A DNA stretch of 39,922 nucleotides, from positions 1-39,922 of IMG/VR virus record IMGVR_UViG_3300048927_000038. The stretch is one strand, 5' to 3'. Positions 1 to 5,567 of this stretch are shown here, one piece after another. The notes beneath the pieces are model-generated. The model did no database searches. It was not told the origin of the DNA and saw only the letters and a program-made list of their open reading frames with translations. The stretch is from a virus. A program made the position numbers and the translations under genes. Positions within the stretch are counted from its first letter, which is position 1. Every line of letters begins with the position of its first letter.

Positions 1-16
1 ATCATTCCCACTCAAT
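1..16. repeat. Distal prophage attachment core (16-bp copy of guaA 3' end)
   Basis: ATCATTCCCACTCAAT at 1-16 is identical to 39796-39811, where it spans the last codons and stop of guaA. Identity stops at base 17 on the right; it could extend left of the window. It marks the end of the prophage away from the integrase. The identity is seen directly; that it is the recombination core is inferred from its position and the adjacent integrase at the other end. Confidence 0.9.
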
Positions 17-126
17 TATTTACGAAACACATAACCAATTGACTGGCAACAATTTTCTGATGATTAATTTCCACCGTACCGTTTTATATACCGTCACCGG
101 AAATCAGTGCCATGAAAAATACCATG

Positions 127-609
127 TCAACGGGTCAACGAATCGTACTGCTTTTCACAGACTCGTCCGGCTTCGGCGGCCCGGTCAGCGTACTCTGCCA
201 GTTGTCGGTTTCGCTCGAGAGATTTGCTGAGCACGTCGGCAAGCAAAACTCCGGTGTCTGCGGCTGACGCCCCAGCGCCGACAGTGGCGTTATACTGCCT
301 GAGCTGCTCACGGATGGCAACGAGCTGTTGCTGCAACCGGCCAGCACGATCGGCAGCATCAAGAGCATCATTGCGCGCCTGGTCGATCCTCTGCTGCGCT
401 TCACGTTCATTGGTCACTTTCTCCTGTTCGTCATGCTGACGAGCTTTCTCATCTTCGGCTTTGCGGTCTGCCTTTGCCTGCGCGTATCCGGCGGCGTACT
501 GCCGGTCACCGTGGACATTCCAGGCAACCACCCCGCCGACTACGAGAGCAGCAAGCATCACCACGATAAGCAACTGTTTCCTGTACGCTTTGACGAATGC
601 CCAGATCAT
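127..609 (-). CDS. Rz: i-spanin Rz-like protein (DUF2514 type)
   Basis: A 160-residue inner-membrane spanin subunit. It has a short basic N-terminus, one membrane segment at about residues 12-30 (LLIVVMLAALVVGGVVAW), then a long charged Ala/Gln/Glu-rich stretch (about 40-110) predicted to form a periplasmic coiled coil. Spanins fuse inner and outer membranes in the last step of lysis. It is the last gene of the late operon, overlaps the endolysin stop by 4 bp, and contains the whole of Rz1 in another frame. This nested arrangement supports the call. The exact family (DUF2514) is from recognition of the sequence style. Confidence 0.85.
   Translation of the reverse strand: MIWAFVKAYRKQLLIVVMLAALVVGGVVAWNVHGDRQYAAGYAQAKADRKAEDEKARQHDEQEKVTNEREAQQRIDQARNDALDAADRAGRLQQQLVAIREQLRQYNATVGAGASAADTGVLLADVLSKSLERNRQLAEYADRAAEAGRVCEKQYDSLTR
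135..410 (-). CDS. Rz1: o-spanin Rz1-like lipoprotein nested in Rz
   Basis: A 91-residue ORF entirely inside Rz in a different frame. The N-terminus is basic (KRSRGSTRR), followed by a hydrophobic stretch and the lipobox LAGC with Cys26, as expected for an outer-membrane lipoprotein. The mature part is Ser/Pro-rich, typical of o-spanins. It would pair with Rz to disrupt the outer membrane. The first Met is uncertain: an in-frame Met14/Met15 also precedes the signal sequence. Confidence comes from the lipobox plus the embedded Rz/Rz1 architecture. Confidence 0.8.
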   Translation of the reverse strand: MNVKRSRGSTRRAMMLLMLPIVLAGCSNSSLPSVSSSGSITPLSALGRQPQTPEFCLPTCSANLSSETDNWQSTLTGPPKPDESVKSSTIR

Positions 610-1085
610 GATTCATTTACCGACGCGGTACCGTTCATTAACGGTAAATCTCTACTATCCTTCGCTACATTAACCGGCCATCGATAGCCTGTAACCCTGT
701 CCCTGGAGAATGCACGGATATTAATTGCATCGGACTGGTTTCCGCCCAACACCATCAGATCACCGTTTTGTTTCTGCCCGACAACAAATCCGACATGTCC
801 ACCGCCCTCACGACTGAATACCACCACACAACCATAAGCTGGCTCTCTAATCTGAACTCCCCAGTTGAGATATGATCTTGCTGACTCGAAGCGGGTTGAT
901 TTAATTCCGCTTCTCTCTAGCATTGCGCCAACAAATGCTGCGCACCATGGCGTTTCGTCGTCTTTAATTCCGCCACGCTTAATATCTTTCCAGAACTGGA
1001 GAATTAGCGGGTTATGTCTCGGACCTTTAATTTCCATTTGCCCGATATGTTTTCTGCCTTCAATAATCCATGGAAGTTCATTCAT
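606..1085 (-). CDS. Endolysin, TIGR02594/CHAP-like peptidoglycan hydrolase
   Basis: A 159-residue protein starting at MNELPWIIEG; the ORF continues upstream without a better start. The ATG overlaps the holin stop as ATGA, giving translational coupling. The motif PWCAAFVGAML (Cys48) followed by GGGHVGFV (His97) fits the Cys/His catalytic pair of NlpC/P60-CHAP-like hydrolases of the TIGR02594 group common in phage lysis cassettes. There is no signal peptide or SAR anchor, so release should need the upstream holin. Its place between holins and Rz supports the endolysin role; the bond cleaved cannot be told. Confidence 0.8.
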   Translation of the reverse strand: MNELPWIIEGRKHIGQMEIKGPRHNPLILQFWKDIKRGGIKDDETPWCAAFVGAMLERSGIKSTRFESARSYLNWGVQIREPAYGCVVVFSREGGGHVGFVVGQKQNGDLMVLGGNQSDAINIRAFSRDRVTGYRWPVNVAKDSRDLPLMNGTASVNES

Positions 1086-1366
1086 GTTGACCTCGTTATC
1101 TTGAATATTTGCACCACGTTCCCTTTTGTCTTGATGAGCGCAGCCAGGAACACGGCTTTGATGATGACTTCTGACCAGTCTGCGCTGACGTAGTAGCCGT
1201 AAAAGGTCCGGATAGGAACGCTGGCGGCCACGACAATCAGGAGGTATGCGAGCCAGCCACCCCACCAGCGGTGGCGTGATCCGTCACGACGGAACAGAAG
1301 CACTCGAATAGCAATGCCGCCGCAGATAGCGGCGTTCAGGATGAGAAGCAGTTCAGGACTGGTCAT
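1082..1366 (-). CDS. Putative three-TM phage holin (Phage_holin_3 type)
   Basis: A 94-residue protein with three hydrophobic segments at about residues 4-22, 35-53 and 63-79, and a basic middle loop (RRDGSRHRWW). This matches the small 3TM holin families found before endolysins. It overlaps the preceding membrane protein by 14 bp and the endolysin by 4 bp. Two adjacent membrane genes upstream of the endolysin resemble the two-holin arrangement reported for epsilon15. Which one is the pore former and which an antiholin or accessory cannot be decided from sequence. Confidence 0.75.
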   Translation of the reverse strand: MTSPELLLILNAAICGGIAIRVLLFRRDGSRHRWWGGWLAYLLIVVAASVPIRTFYGYYVSADWSEVIIKAVFLAALIKTKGNVVQIFKITRST

Positions 1367-1757
1367 CGTCTTTTCTCCCCGGGATCAGGTCGCGCGGATT
1401 TTCAGAACGGTGATACAGCCAGATGCCAATGCGAACAGCGACGATTGCTGAGACGAATGCCCCGGCGGAATACACAATGCCCTTCTCAAAAGAGTCCTGT
1501 GTAATCGTGGGTATCAGGCTGGCAAAGCCTATCAGAATAGAAGCTGTTGCTTTGTAGAAGAGGACACCGCAGAGGAAGCTGAGAAGCGCCAGGAGAAGCC
1601 GGCGCTTTATAGGATACTCAACTGCTGAGGTAACAAAAATTACCGCACCAGCAAGAGCCCCTAAAGCAACCTCCGGCGGTATGCCGACGAATACTGACGC
1701 CAGCGCAGTCAGGCTTAGCCCCTGATTTACCGACTCCGTCGTCAGCACGTGCGCCAT
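1353..1757 (-). CDS. Second holin or holin-like membrane protein
   Basis: 134 residues if started at ATG 1757, which has GGTGG 5 bp upstream; an in-frame GTG at 1766 is the alternative. There are about three to four hydrophobic stretches (residues 14-45, 54-83, 92-112), then a charged tail rich in Arg and Asp (RSENPRDLIPGRKDDD). It is first in the lysis cassette and overlaps the next holin gene. Assignment rests on membrane topology and context; no catalytic motif is present. Confidence 0.65.
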   Translation of the reverse strand: MAHVLTTESVNQGLSLTALASVFVGIPPEVALGALAGAVIFVTSAVEYPIKRRLLLALLSFLCGVLFYKATASILIGFASLIPTITQDSFEKGIVYSAGAFVSAIVAVRIGIWLYHRSENPRDLIPGRKDDDQS

Positions 1758-1781
1758 AGTGACCACCGTTTAATGTGCATA

Positions 1782-1853
1782 ATGAACCCCCTTAGTTGGT
1801 GGGTTCATCATACACAATAAACCATATATGGATAGATATTACCTGAGAGTATT
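1782..1853. promoter_or_regulatory. Inverted repeat and weak operator-like site upstream of lysis cassette
   Basis: The gap between tailspike and lysis genes holds ATGAACCC (1782-1789) pairing with GGGTTCAT (1801-1808) around an 11-nt loop, the palindrome CCATATATGG (1822-1831), and TTACCTGAGAGTATT (1839-1853). The last matches the left half of the phage's TTACC-N5-GGTAA palindrome but has a poor right half. The hairpin lacks a T-run on either side, so it is not a clear intrinsic terminator. A role in controlling lysis-gene expression is inference. Confidence 0.4.
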
Positions 1854-1895
1854 CCTATAGTGACCCTGTTGCAGGCCATTCACACCGGATAGCCA

Positions 1896-4532
1896 TTAAA
1901 GTCTTATGCCGTCCAGAGAAACCTTTGTTGTTGTCCCTGGAAGGTTGAAGAAATAACATTTCCCGTCAGTTCCGACGTACATATTACAAACGCCAGCAGG
2001 CAGGTTTGAGGCGTTTATAGCTGTGACAGTTTTCATTACCACGCTGCTAATCTTGAAAGAAGGCGGAAGTATAAATGCCACCGCGCCGTCATTATTGTTT
2101 GTCGCATGAAGACTAAGGATCCCTGAAAACTCCCTGCCTCTGATATTCGGAACGTTAAGAAGCCCATATCCGCTGGAAAGCCAAGATGATGGCACAGCCT
2201 CAAAGGCTTCTGAATTAGTCGTGTCAGGGCGGCAAAGCCAACCGAGCACGCTACGGGCCCAGCCGAGCGCCAGCATCATGCTGCCGTATGGTGTTGGGTG
2301 AATGTTGTCGGCAACAATGCTGTCACTCACAGCGTAAGGAGTGAGGCTTAACCATTTTGCTGTCATGGCTCCGTACCCTTTCATTGTCTCAAGGTTTAAA
2401 AGACCTCCTGAGTCGGCAACAGTTCTGGTGAGAACTGCCCGGTATGAATGGATTGATGCGTTGTTTTGTGTGTTCTGGCCGCCGCTTTGACCGTTAGCTA
2501 TCGCTTCTGCTTTAGAATAAAAAGAGGTAGGGAGAGCCACTATTGGCTGAGCACCTATTCCTTTTGCGTAGGTCACCATCCCCTGTATTGTCGATACAAA
2601 GCCAGAGAACGACGTTCCGCCCTGAATATCATTGACACCTACCTGAATCAGACAAAGATCATATCCAGATCCAATTGTCTGAAGTCTTGTGTACTGTTGA
2701 GCAGCGGTTTCACCTGCCACAGCAATATTATTGATTTCAGCAATATTTACACCGGCGCTTCCGAGTAACATCTGGAGATATTTAGCGTGTGAATACTGAA
2801 CACTGTTATCAGTAATACTGTCACCGCAGATGATTATTTTCAGAGGTTTAGAACCTGCAAATGATCTCCCGCTCACCTTAGCCATTTGAGATACTGTAAT
2901 ATTATTATTAATATTCTCAGCACCAAAGCATGCGCCGATAATCCCACTTCTTGTTGTATAGCTCCCCATACTTAGGCCATTTACAAGCACAGAGAAAGAT
3001 CTCGTTGATGTTATTTTTACTGTAATGAGTGCGTTATTGAAAAGGTCTCTCTGCTGATCCATCAGTGCATATGGCACACCCTGCAGCACTGGCGGCAATC
3101 CCGTCGTTCCATCAACGACTTTAACAGCCTGACTGCCTGAATCCTGAGCAAAATACGCGTAACCACCAGCCGTGATAACCCCGGCCAGGAATATTCCTCC
3201 CGATGGTGATGACACCAGAGACATAACCTCATCGCCAACCAAAACACTCGTTGAGGCGACTGTTGCCACACCTCCACCAGCCATAACAATAGAGTCAGAC
3301 GAAGACGAAACAGGAGCGACAGCGACATTCGTGTTGGACAGTTTTAATATTTTCATGTCCGTTGTGCCATTGATAGACACTGGGTTTGAAAATACACCAT
3401 CAGAGTTGCATAACGTCGGAAGGTTTTCTCCTAGTGTGGACTGAACATTTTTACCAATATACGATGTAAACCCAAAGTTTATGTACTGGATTTTAATTTG
3501 CCGATTCGCCTGCAACCCTGTGTTTACAAGTGGGCTGTTAGCCGCTCCTCCTGAGTAGATAATATGAATTGAAACCCCATCATCTGCAACAATGCGGACA
3601 GGGCTGCTAACAGGAGTCGAATCATCTCCATTAATGAAATACTTGCCTGTCCCGCCTGGAGTTTTAACAAGCCTTAATATTCCTCCACCGATTGAGTTTA
3701 AATAAATAAACGCCTTGCTGAATGGCGTAAGGTTATTTGTGCCTGTCGTTCCGTTGTAATCATCCTTACCGGCGAAGTCCTGTAACGTGATGAAATCTGA
3801 CAGCATGTCAGTAAGCAATCTCGGCGAAGCGCCGGTAGCTGATTTTGTTCCCCTCATCAAATTTGTACCTGTCGGCTTCAGCATTTCGATAAGTACATCA
3901 CTTGCTGAGCCACTAGGCGGAAGGACGACGATTGGGTCACCTGCATAATCGAATGCAGGAATTTTATTCGCCCTGTCAGCTGCCGCAGGGAGTTGATTGA
4001 CTGGCTCAGGAACGCGCAATGTTTTACTGAAATTTGCGCTCGCTAGTGAATCAACATAGTTTTTTGTGGCCGCATCCTGAGGGTCACGTGGGTCGCGTAG
4101 ATTTCTAATATAGTTGTTCAGGGCGTCATACCAGTTCGCAATGCTGGAAGGCTTACGAAGAGCAAGGCTGAACATCGTACCAACCTGCTGGATCAGCATC
4201 GTTAGCTTATCGAAAGCGTCCTCATGTACTTCAGCGAAAAATTTCCCCTGGTTTCGCAGGTCTGTTTCCTGGGTTGGATCCAGTTCGCGGGCGATTGAAA
4301 TTTTCCATCCCGTCGCCAGCGGAGTGGTAAGCACTACGTTTCCACCGCTGTACCCGCCTGCATTCGTCACTGTGTAGTCTGTATCCAGCACCAATACAGT
4401 CATGCTTTCGTTGAGGTCCATCACCGAAACAGTCAGATCAGCTTTCTGAAAAATTCTGAAAGTGTAAGGGAAAGACGTTGTGACGCCGTTCCCGGTGTAA
4501 TCATTATGGTTAACTACGGTTGATACCGTCAT
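1896..4532 (-). CDS. Tailspike with C-terminal SGNH/GDSL esterase domain
   Basis: 878 residues from MTVSTVVNHNDYTG, chosen because GGAG lies 8 bp upstream; the ORF opens 14 codons earlier. Residues 1-130 resemble the T7-type tail-fiber N-terminal adaptor that docks on the nozzle. The middle (about 240-340) has the 'DFAGKDDYNG...GGGILRL' look of a beta-helix tailspike entry. The C-terminal third carries SGNH blocks: GDSIT (Ser572), AVAGET, GVND (Asn634) and DNIHP (Asp742, His745). This predicts an esterase acting on acetylated surface polysaccharide during adsorption. Substrate specificity is unknown. Confidence 0.85.
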   Translation of the reverse strand: MTVSTVVNHNDYTGNGVTTSFPYTFRIFQKADLTVSVMDLNESMTVLVLDTDYTVTNAGGYSGGNVVLTTPLATGWKISIARELDPTQETDLRNQGKFFAEVHEDAFDKLTMLIQQVGTMFSLALRKPSSIANWYDALNNYIRNLRDPRDPQDAATKNYVDSLASANFSKTLRVPEPVNQLPAAADRANKIPAFDYAGDPIVVLPPSGSASDVLIEMLKPTGTNLMRGTKSATGASPRLLTDMLSDFITLQDFAGKDDYNGTTGTNNLTPFSKAFIYLNSIGGGILRLVKTPGGTGKYFINGDDSTPVSSPVRIVADDGVSIHIIYSGGAANSPLVNTGLQANRQIKIQYINFGFTSYIGKNVQSTLGENLPTLCNSDGVFSNPVSINGTTDMKILKLSNTNVAVAPVSSSSDSIVMAGGGVATVASTSVLVGDEVMSLVSSPSGGIFLAGVITAGGYAYFAQDSGSQAVKVVDGTTGLPPVLQGVPYALMDQQRDLFNNALITVKITSTRSFSVLVNGLSMGSYTTRSGIIGACFGAENINNNITVSQMAKVSGRSFAGSKPLKIIICGDSITDNSVQYSHAKYLQMLLGSAGVNIAEINNIAVAGETAAQQYTRLQTIGSGYDLCLIQVGVNDIQGGTSFSGFVSTIQGMVTYAKGIGAQPIVALPTSFYSKAEAIANGQSGGQNTQNNASIHSYRAVLTRTVADSGGLLNLETMKGYGAMTAKWLSLTPYAVSDSIVADNIHPTPYGSMMLALGWARSVLGWLCRPDTTNSEAFEAVPSSWLSSGYGLLNVPNIRGREFSGILSLHATNNNDGAVAFILPPSFKISSVVMKTVTAINASNLPAGVCNMYVGTDGKCYFFNLPGTTTKVSLDGIRL

Positions 4533-4599
4533 GGCCTGTCTCCAGTAAAGCAGCGCCCGGCGCGCGTGCATCATCTGGACAGTTTATTACCTGTTAAAC

Positions 4600-4628
4600 C
4601 TTATATGAATTGAATGAATAACAATCAG
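4600..4628 (-). promoter_or_regulatory. Candidate tailspike promoter
   Basis: Read on the minus strand, CTGATT (4623-4628) is followed after 17 bp by TATAAG (4600-4605), upstream of the tailspike. An operator lies just upstream (4637-4651) and a half-site TTACCTGTTAAACCT (4587-4601) overlaps the -10. This suggests the tailspike can be transcribed separately from the long late operon. Sequence match only. Confidence 0.45.
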
Positions 4629-4636
4629 GAAATTTA

Positions 4637-4651
4637 TTACCCTTTGGGTAA
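4637..4651. promoter_or_regulatory. Operator palindrome TTACC-N5-GGTAA
   Basis: TTACCCTTTGGGTAA is a perfect inverted repeat in the divergent gap between the tailspike (minus) and the SOS-box gene (plus), 38 bp before the LexA box. It belongs to a set of 12 good and several partial copies in this prophage. Binding by the phage repressor is inferred from the cluster beside the repressor gene. Confidence 0.75.
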
Positions 4652-4688
4652 TTTGCATATCGTGCTGGATAGTCCGCTAAAGTTTTGC

Positions 4689-4708
4689 TACTGTACATTC
4701 ATACAGTG
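4689..4708 (+). promoter_or_regulatory. LexA (SOS) box
   Basis: TACTGTACATTCATACAGTG matches the E. coli LexA consensus (CTG-N10-CAG core at 4691-4706, with flanking TA and T bases). It lies 20 bp upstream of the start of the 86-residue gene and would overlap its promoter region (TGGATA-N17-TACTGT is one possible -35/-10). Regulation by LexA is a strong inference from the near-consensus site. Confidence 0.88.
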
Positions 4709-4727
4709 ATTGCATGGAGAACATAAG

Positions 4728-4988
4728 ATGCAACGTCAGTATCATCACCCGCTGGAAAAAGGTTTTGCCGAACGAATACACACGCCGGGAGGCGTCCGCT
4801 CCCTTGTTGAAGAATCACACCTGATGACGTTGCTGCGACAACTGAATGAGGATGGGTTTAACGTTGATGGGCCCATGGCTGAGCTTACTGCCCTGGTGAA
4901 CTACGTCACCAGCTCGCAGATGTCAATGAAGGATCTGCAGATGCATCTTGATTACTGTGTGGAAAAACTCAAGCAGGAAACTACATAA
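4728..4988 (+). CDS. SOS-controlled 86-residue orphan protein, candidate antirepressor
   Basis: Start chosen at ATG 4728 with GGAG 8 bp upstream. The protein is small, soluble and without a recognised domain. Its N-terminus is basic with several His (MQRQYHHPLEKGFAERIHTP), and the C-terminal half is probably helical (LTALVNYVTS...DLQMHLDYCVEKLKQE). It is the only plus-strand gene among late genes of this region, with its own LexA box, a repressor-type operator upstream and a terminator downstream. Salmonella prophages with non-cleavable repressors use small LexA-controlled antirepressors for induction; this gene has that profile. The function is inference: no antirepressor homology was recognised. 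Confidence 0.8.
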   Translation: MQRQYHHPLEKGFAERIHTPGGVRSLVEESHLMTLLRQLNEDGFNVDGPMAELTALVNYVTSSQMSMKDLQMHLDYCVEKLKQETT

Positions 4989-5020
4989 AAAAGTAGGCCG
5001 CGCTGGCGGCCTTATATAAT
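4985..5020. terminator. Bidirectional intrinsic terminator
   Basis: AGGCCGC (4995-5001) pairs with GCGGCCT (5006-5012) around a 4-nt loop. An A-run (4987-4992) precedes it, giving a U-run for minus transcripts, and TATATAATTT follows on the plus side. It separates the convergent SOS gene (plus) and lipoprotein gene (minus) and probably serves both, more strongly the minus one. Confidence 0.75.
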
Positions 5021-5021
5021 T

Positions 5022-5357
5022 TCAGTCATTCCTGCACTTTGCTGTTCTCAGCGACTCTAGCTGATTAAGCCTTGATGTTGCTTTTTTTTGCGCTTCGGTT
5101 TTTGCCATTCCGTTACCGATGCCAAAATCACCAAGAACACCAAGTACAGTTCTTCCGTCAAACTCACCTGTAGTGTTTATTTCCGCCTGGACACTATGCA
5201 TCTTTGCTATTTCTTGCGTAACCGCTTTACAGTCCAGCGCTGACGCCTCTTCACTGGTTACCGAAGGGGCCTGTGGGTACTGCTTTGTAGCGCAACCAGA
5301 GACCAAAAGTAAAGACAGGCTCACGGTGGCAAAACATATTTTCATATTTTTGATCAT
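5022..5357 (-). CDS. Small phage lipoprotein (moron-like)
   Basis: 111 residues with a signal peptide and lipobox LVSGC (Cys22) followed by ATKQYPQAP, so a lipidated cell-envelope protein. The mature part has two further Cys (DCKAV, AKCRND) that may pair. An alternative start is Met5. On the minus strand TATAAT (5359-5364) abuts the ATG, so this gene may have its own promoter with an extremely short leader. It sits between ejection and tailspike genes and is followed by a terminator, the usual setting of a lysogenic-conversion moron. No specific function recognised; superinfection exclusion is one possibility. Confidence 0.7.
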   Translation of the reverse strand: MIKNMKICFATVSLSLLLVSGCATKQYPQAPSVTSEEASALDCKAVTQEIAKMHSVQAEINTTGEFDGRTVLGVLGDFGIGNGMAKTEAQKKATSRLNQLESLRTAKCRND

Positions 5358-5372
5358 GATTATACTTTAAAC

Positions 5373-5567
5373 CTATAAGAAAACTGGGAGTTTATAGACT
5401 ATTGCCGCAACAATGACGAAATTCATAAAATATACAACCTTCGCAGATGTTTCTCCTAATATTCCTTTTTTTATCATAAATATGATAGCCCACACATAAA
5501 ATGTTCCGCAGAACACTACGACAGAAAACCAAAAGATGATCATCATTAATTTGTTGATTATATCCAT
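5373..5567 (-). CDS. Small two-TM membrane protein
   Basis: 64 residues with two hydrophobic segments at about residues 8-32 and 43-62 and a short basic loop between (IKKGILGETSAK). The start codon overlaps the stop of the large ejection protein as TGATG, suggesting coupled translation. No family recognised. It may act together with the downstream lipoprotein or be an uncharacterised late accessory protein. Confidence 0.6.
   Translation of the reverse strand: MDIINKLMMIIFWFSVVVFCGTFYVWAIIFMIKKGILGETSAKVVYFMNFVIVAAIVYKLPVFL

Noticed and set aside
4710-4727. TTG start adding six residues to the SOS gene
   Set aside because: ATG 4728 has a properly spaced GGAG; the TTG lies 2 bp from the LexA box and has no RBS.
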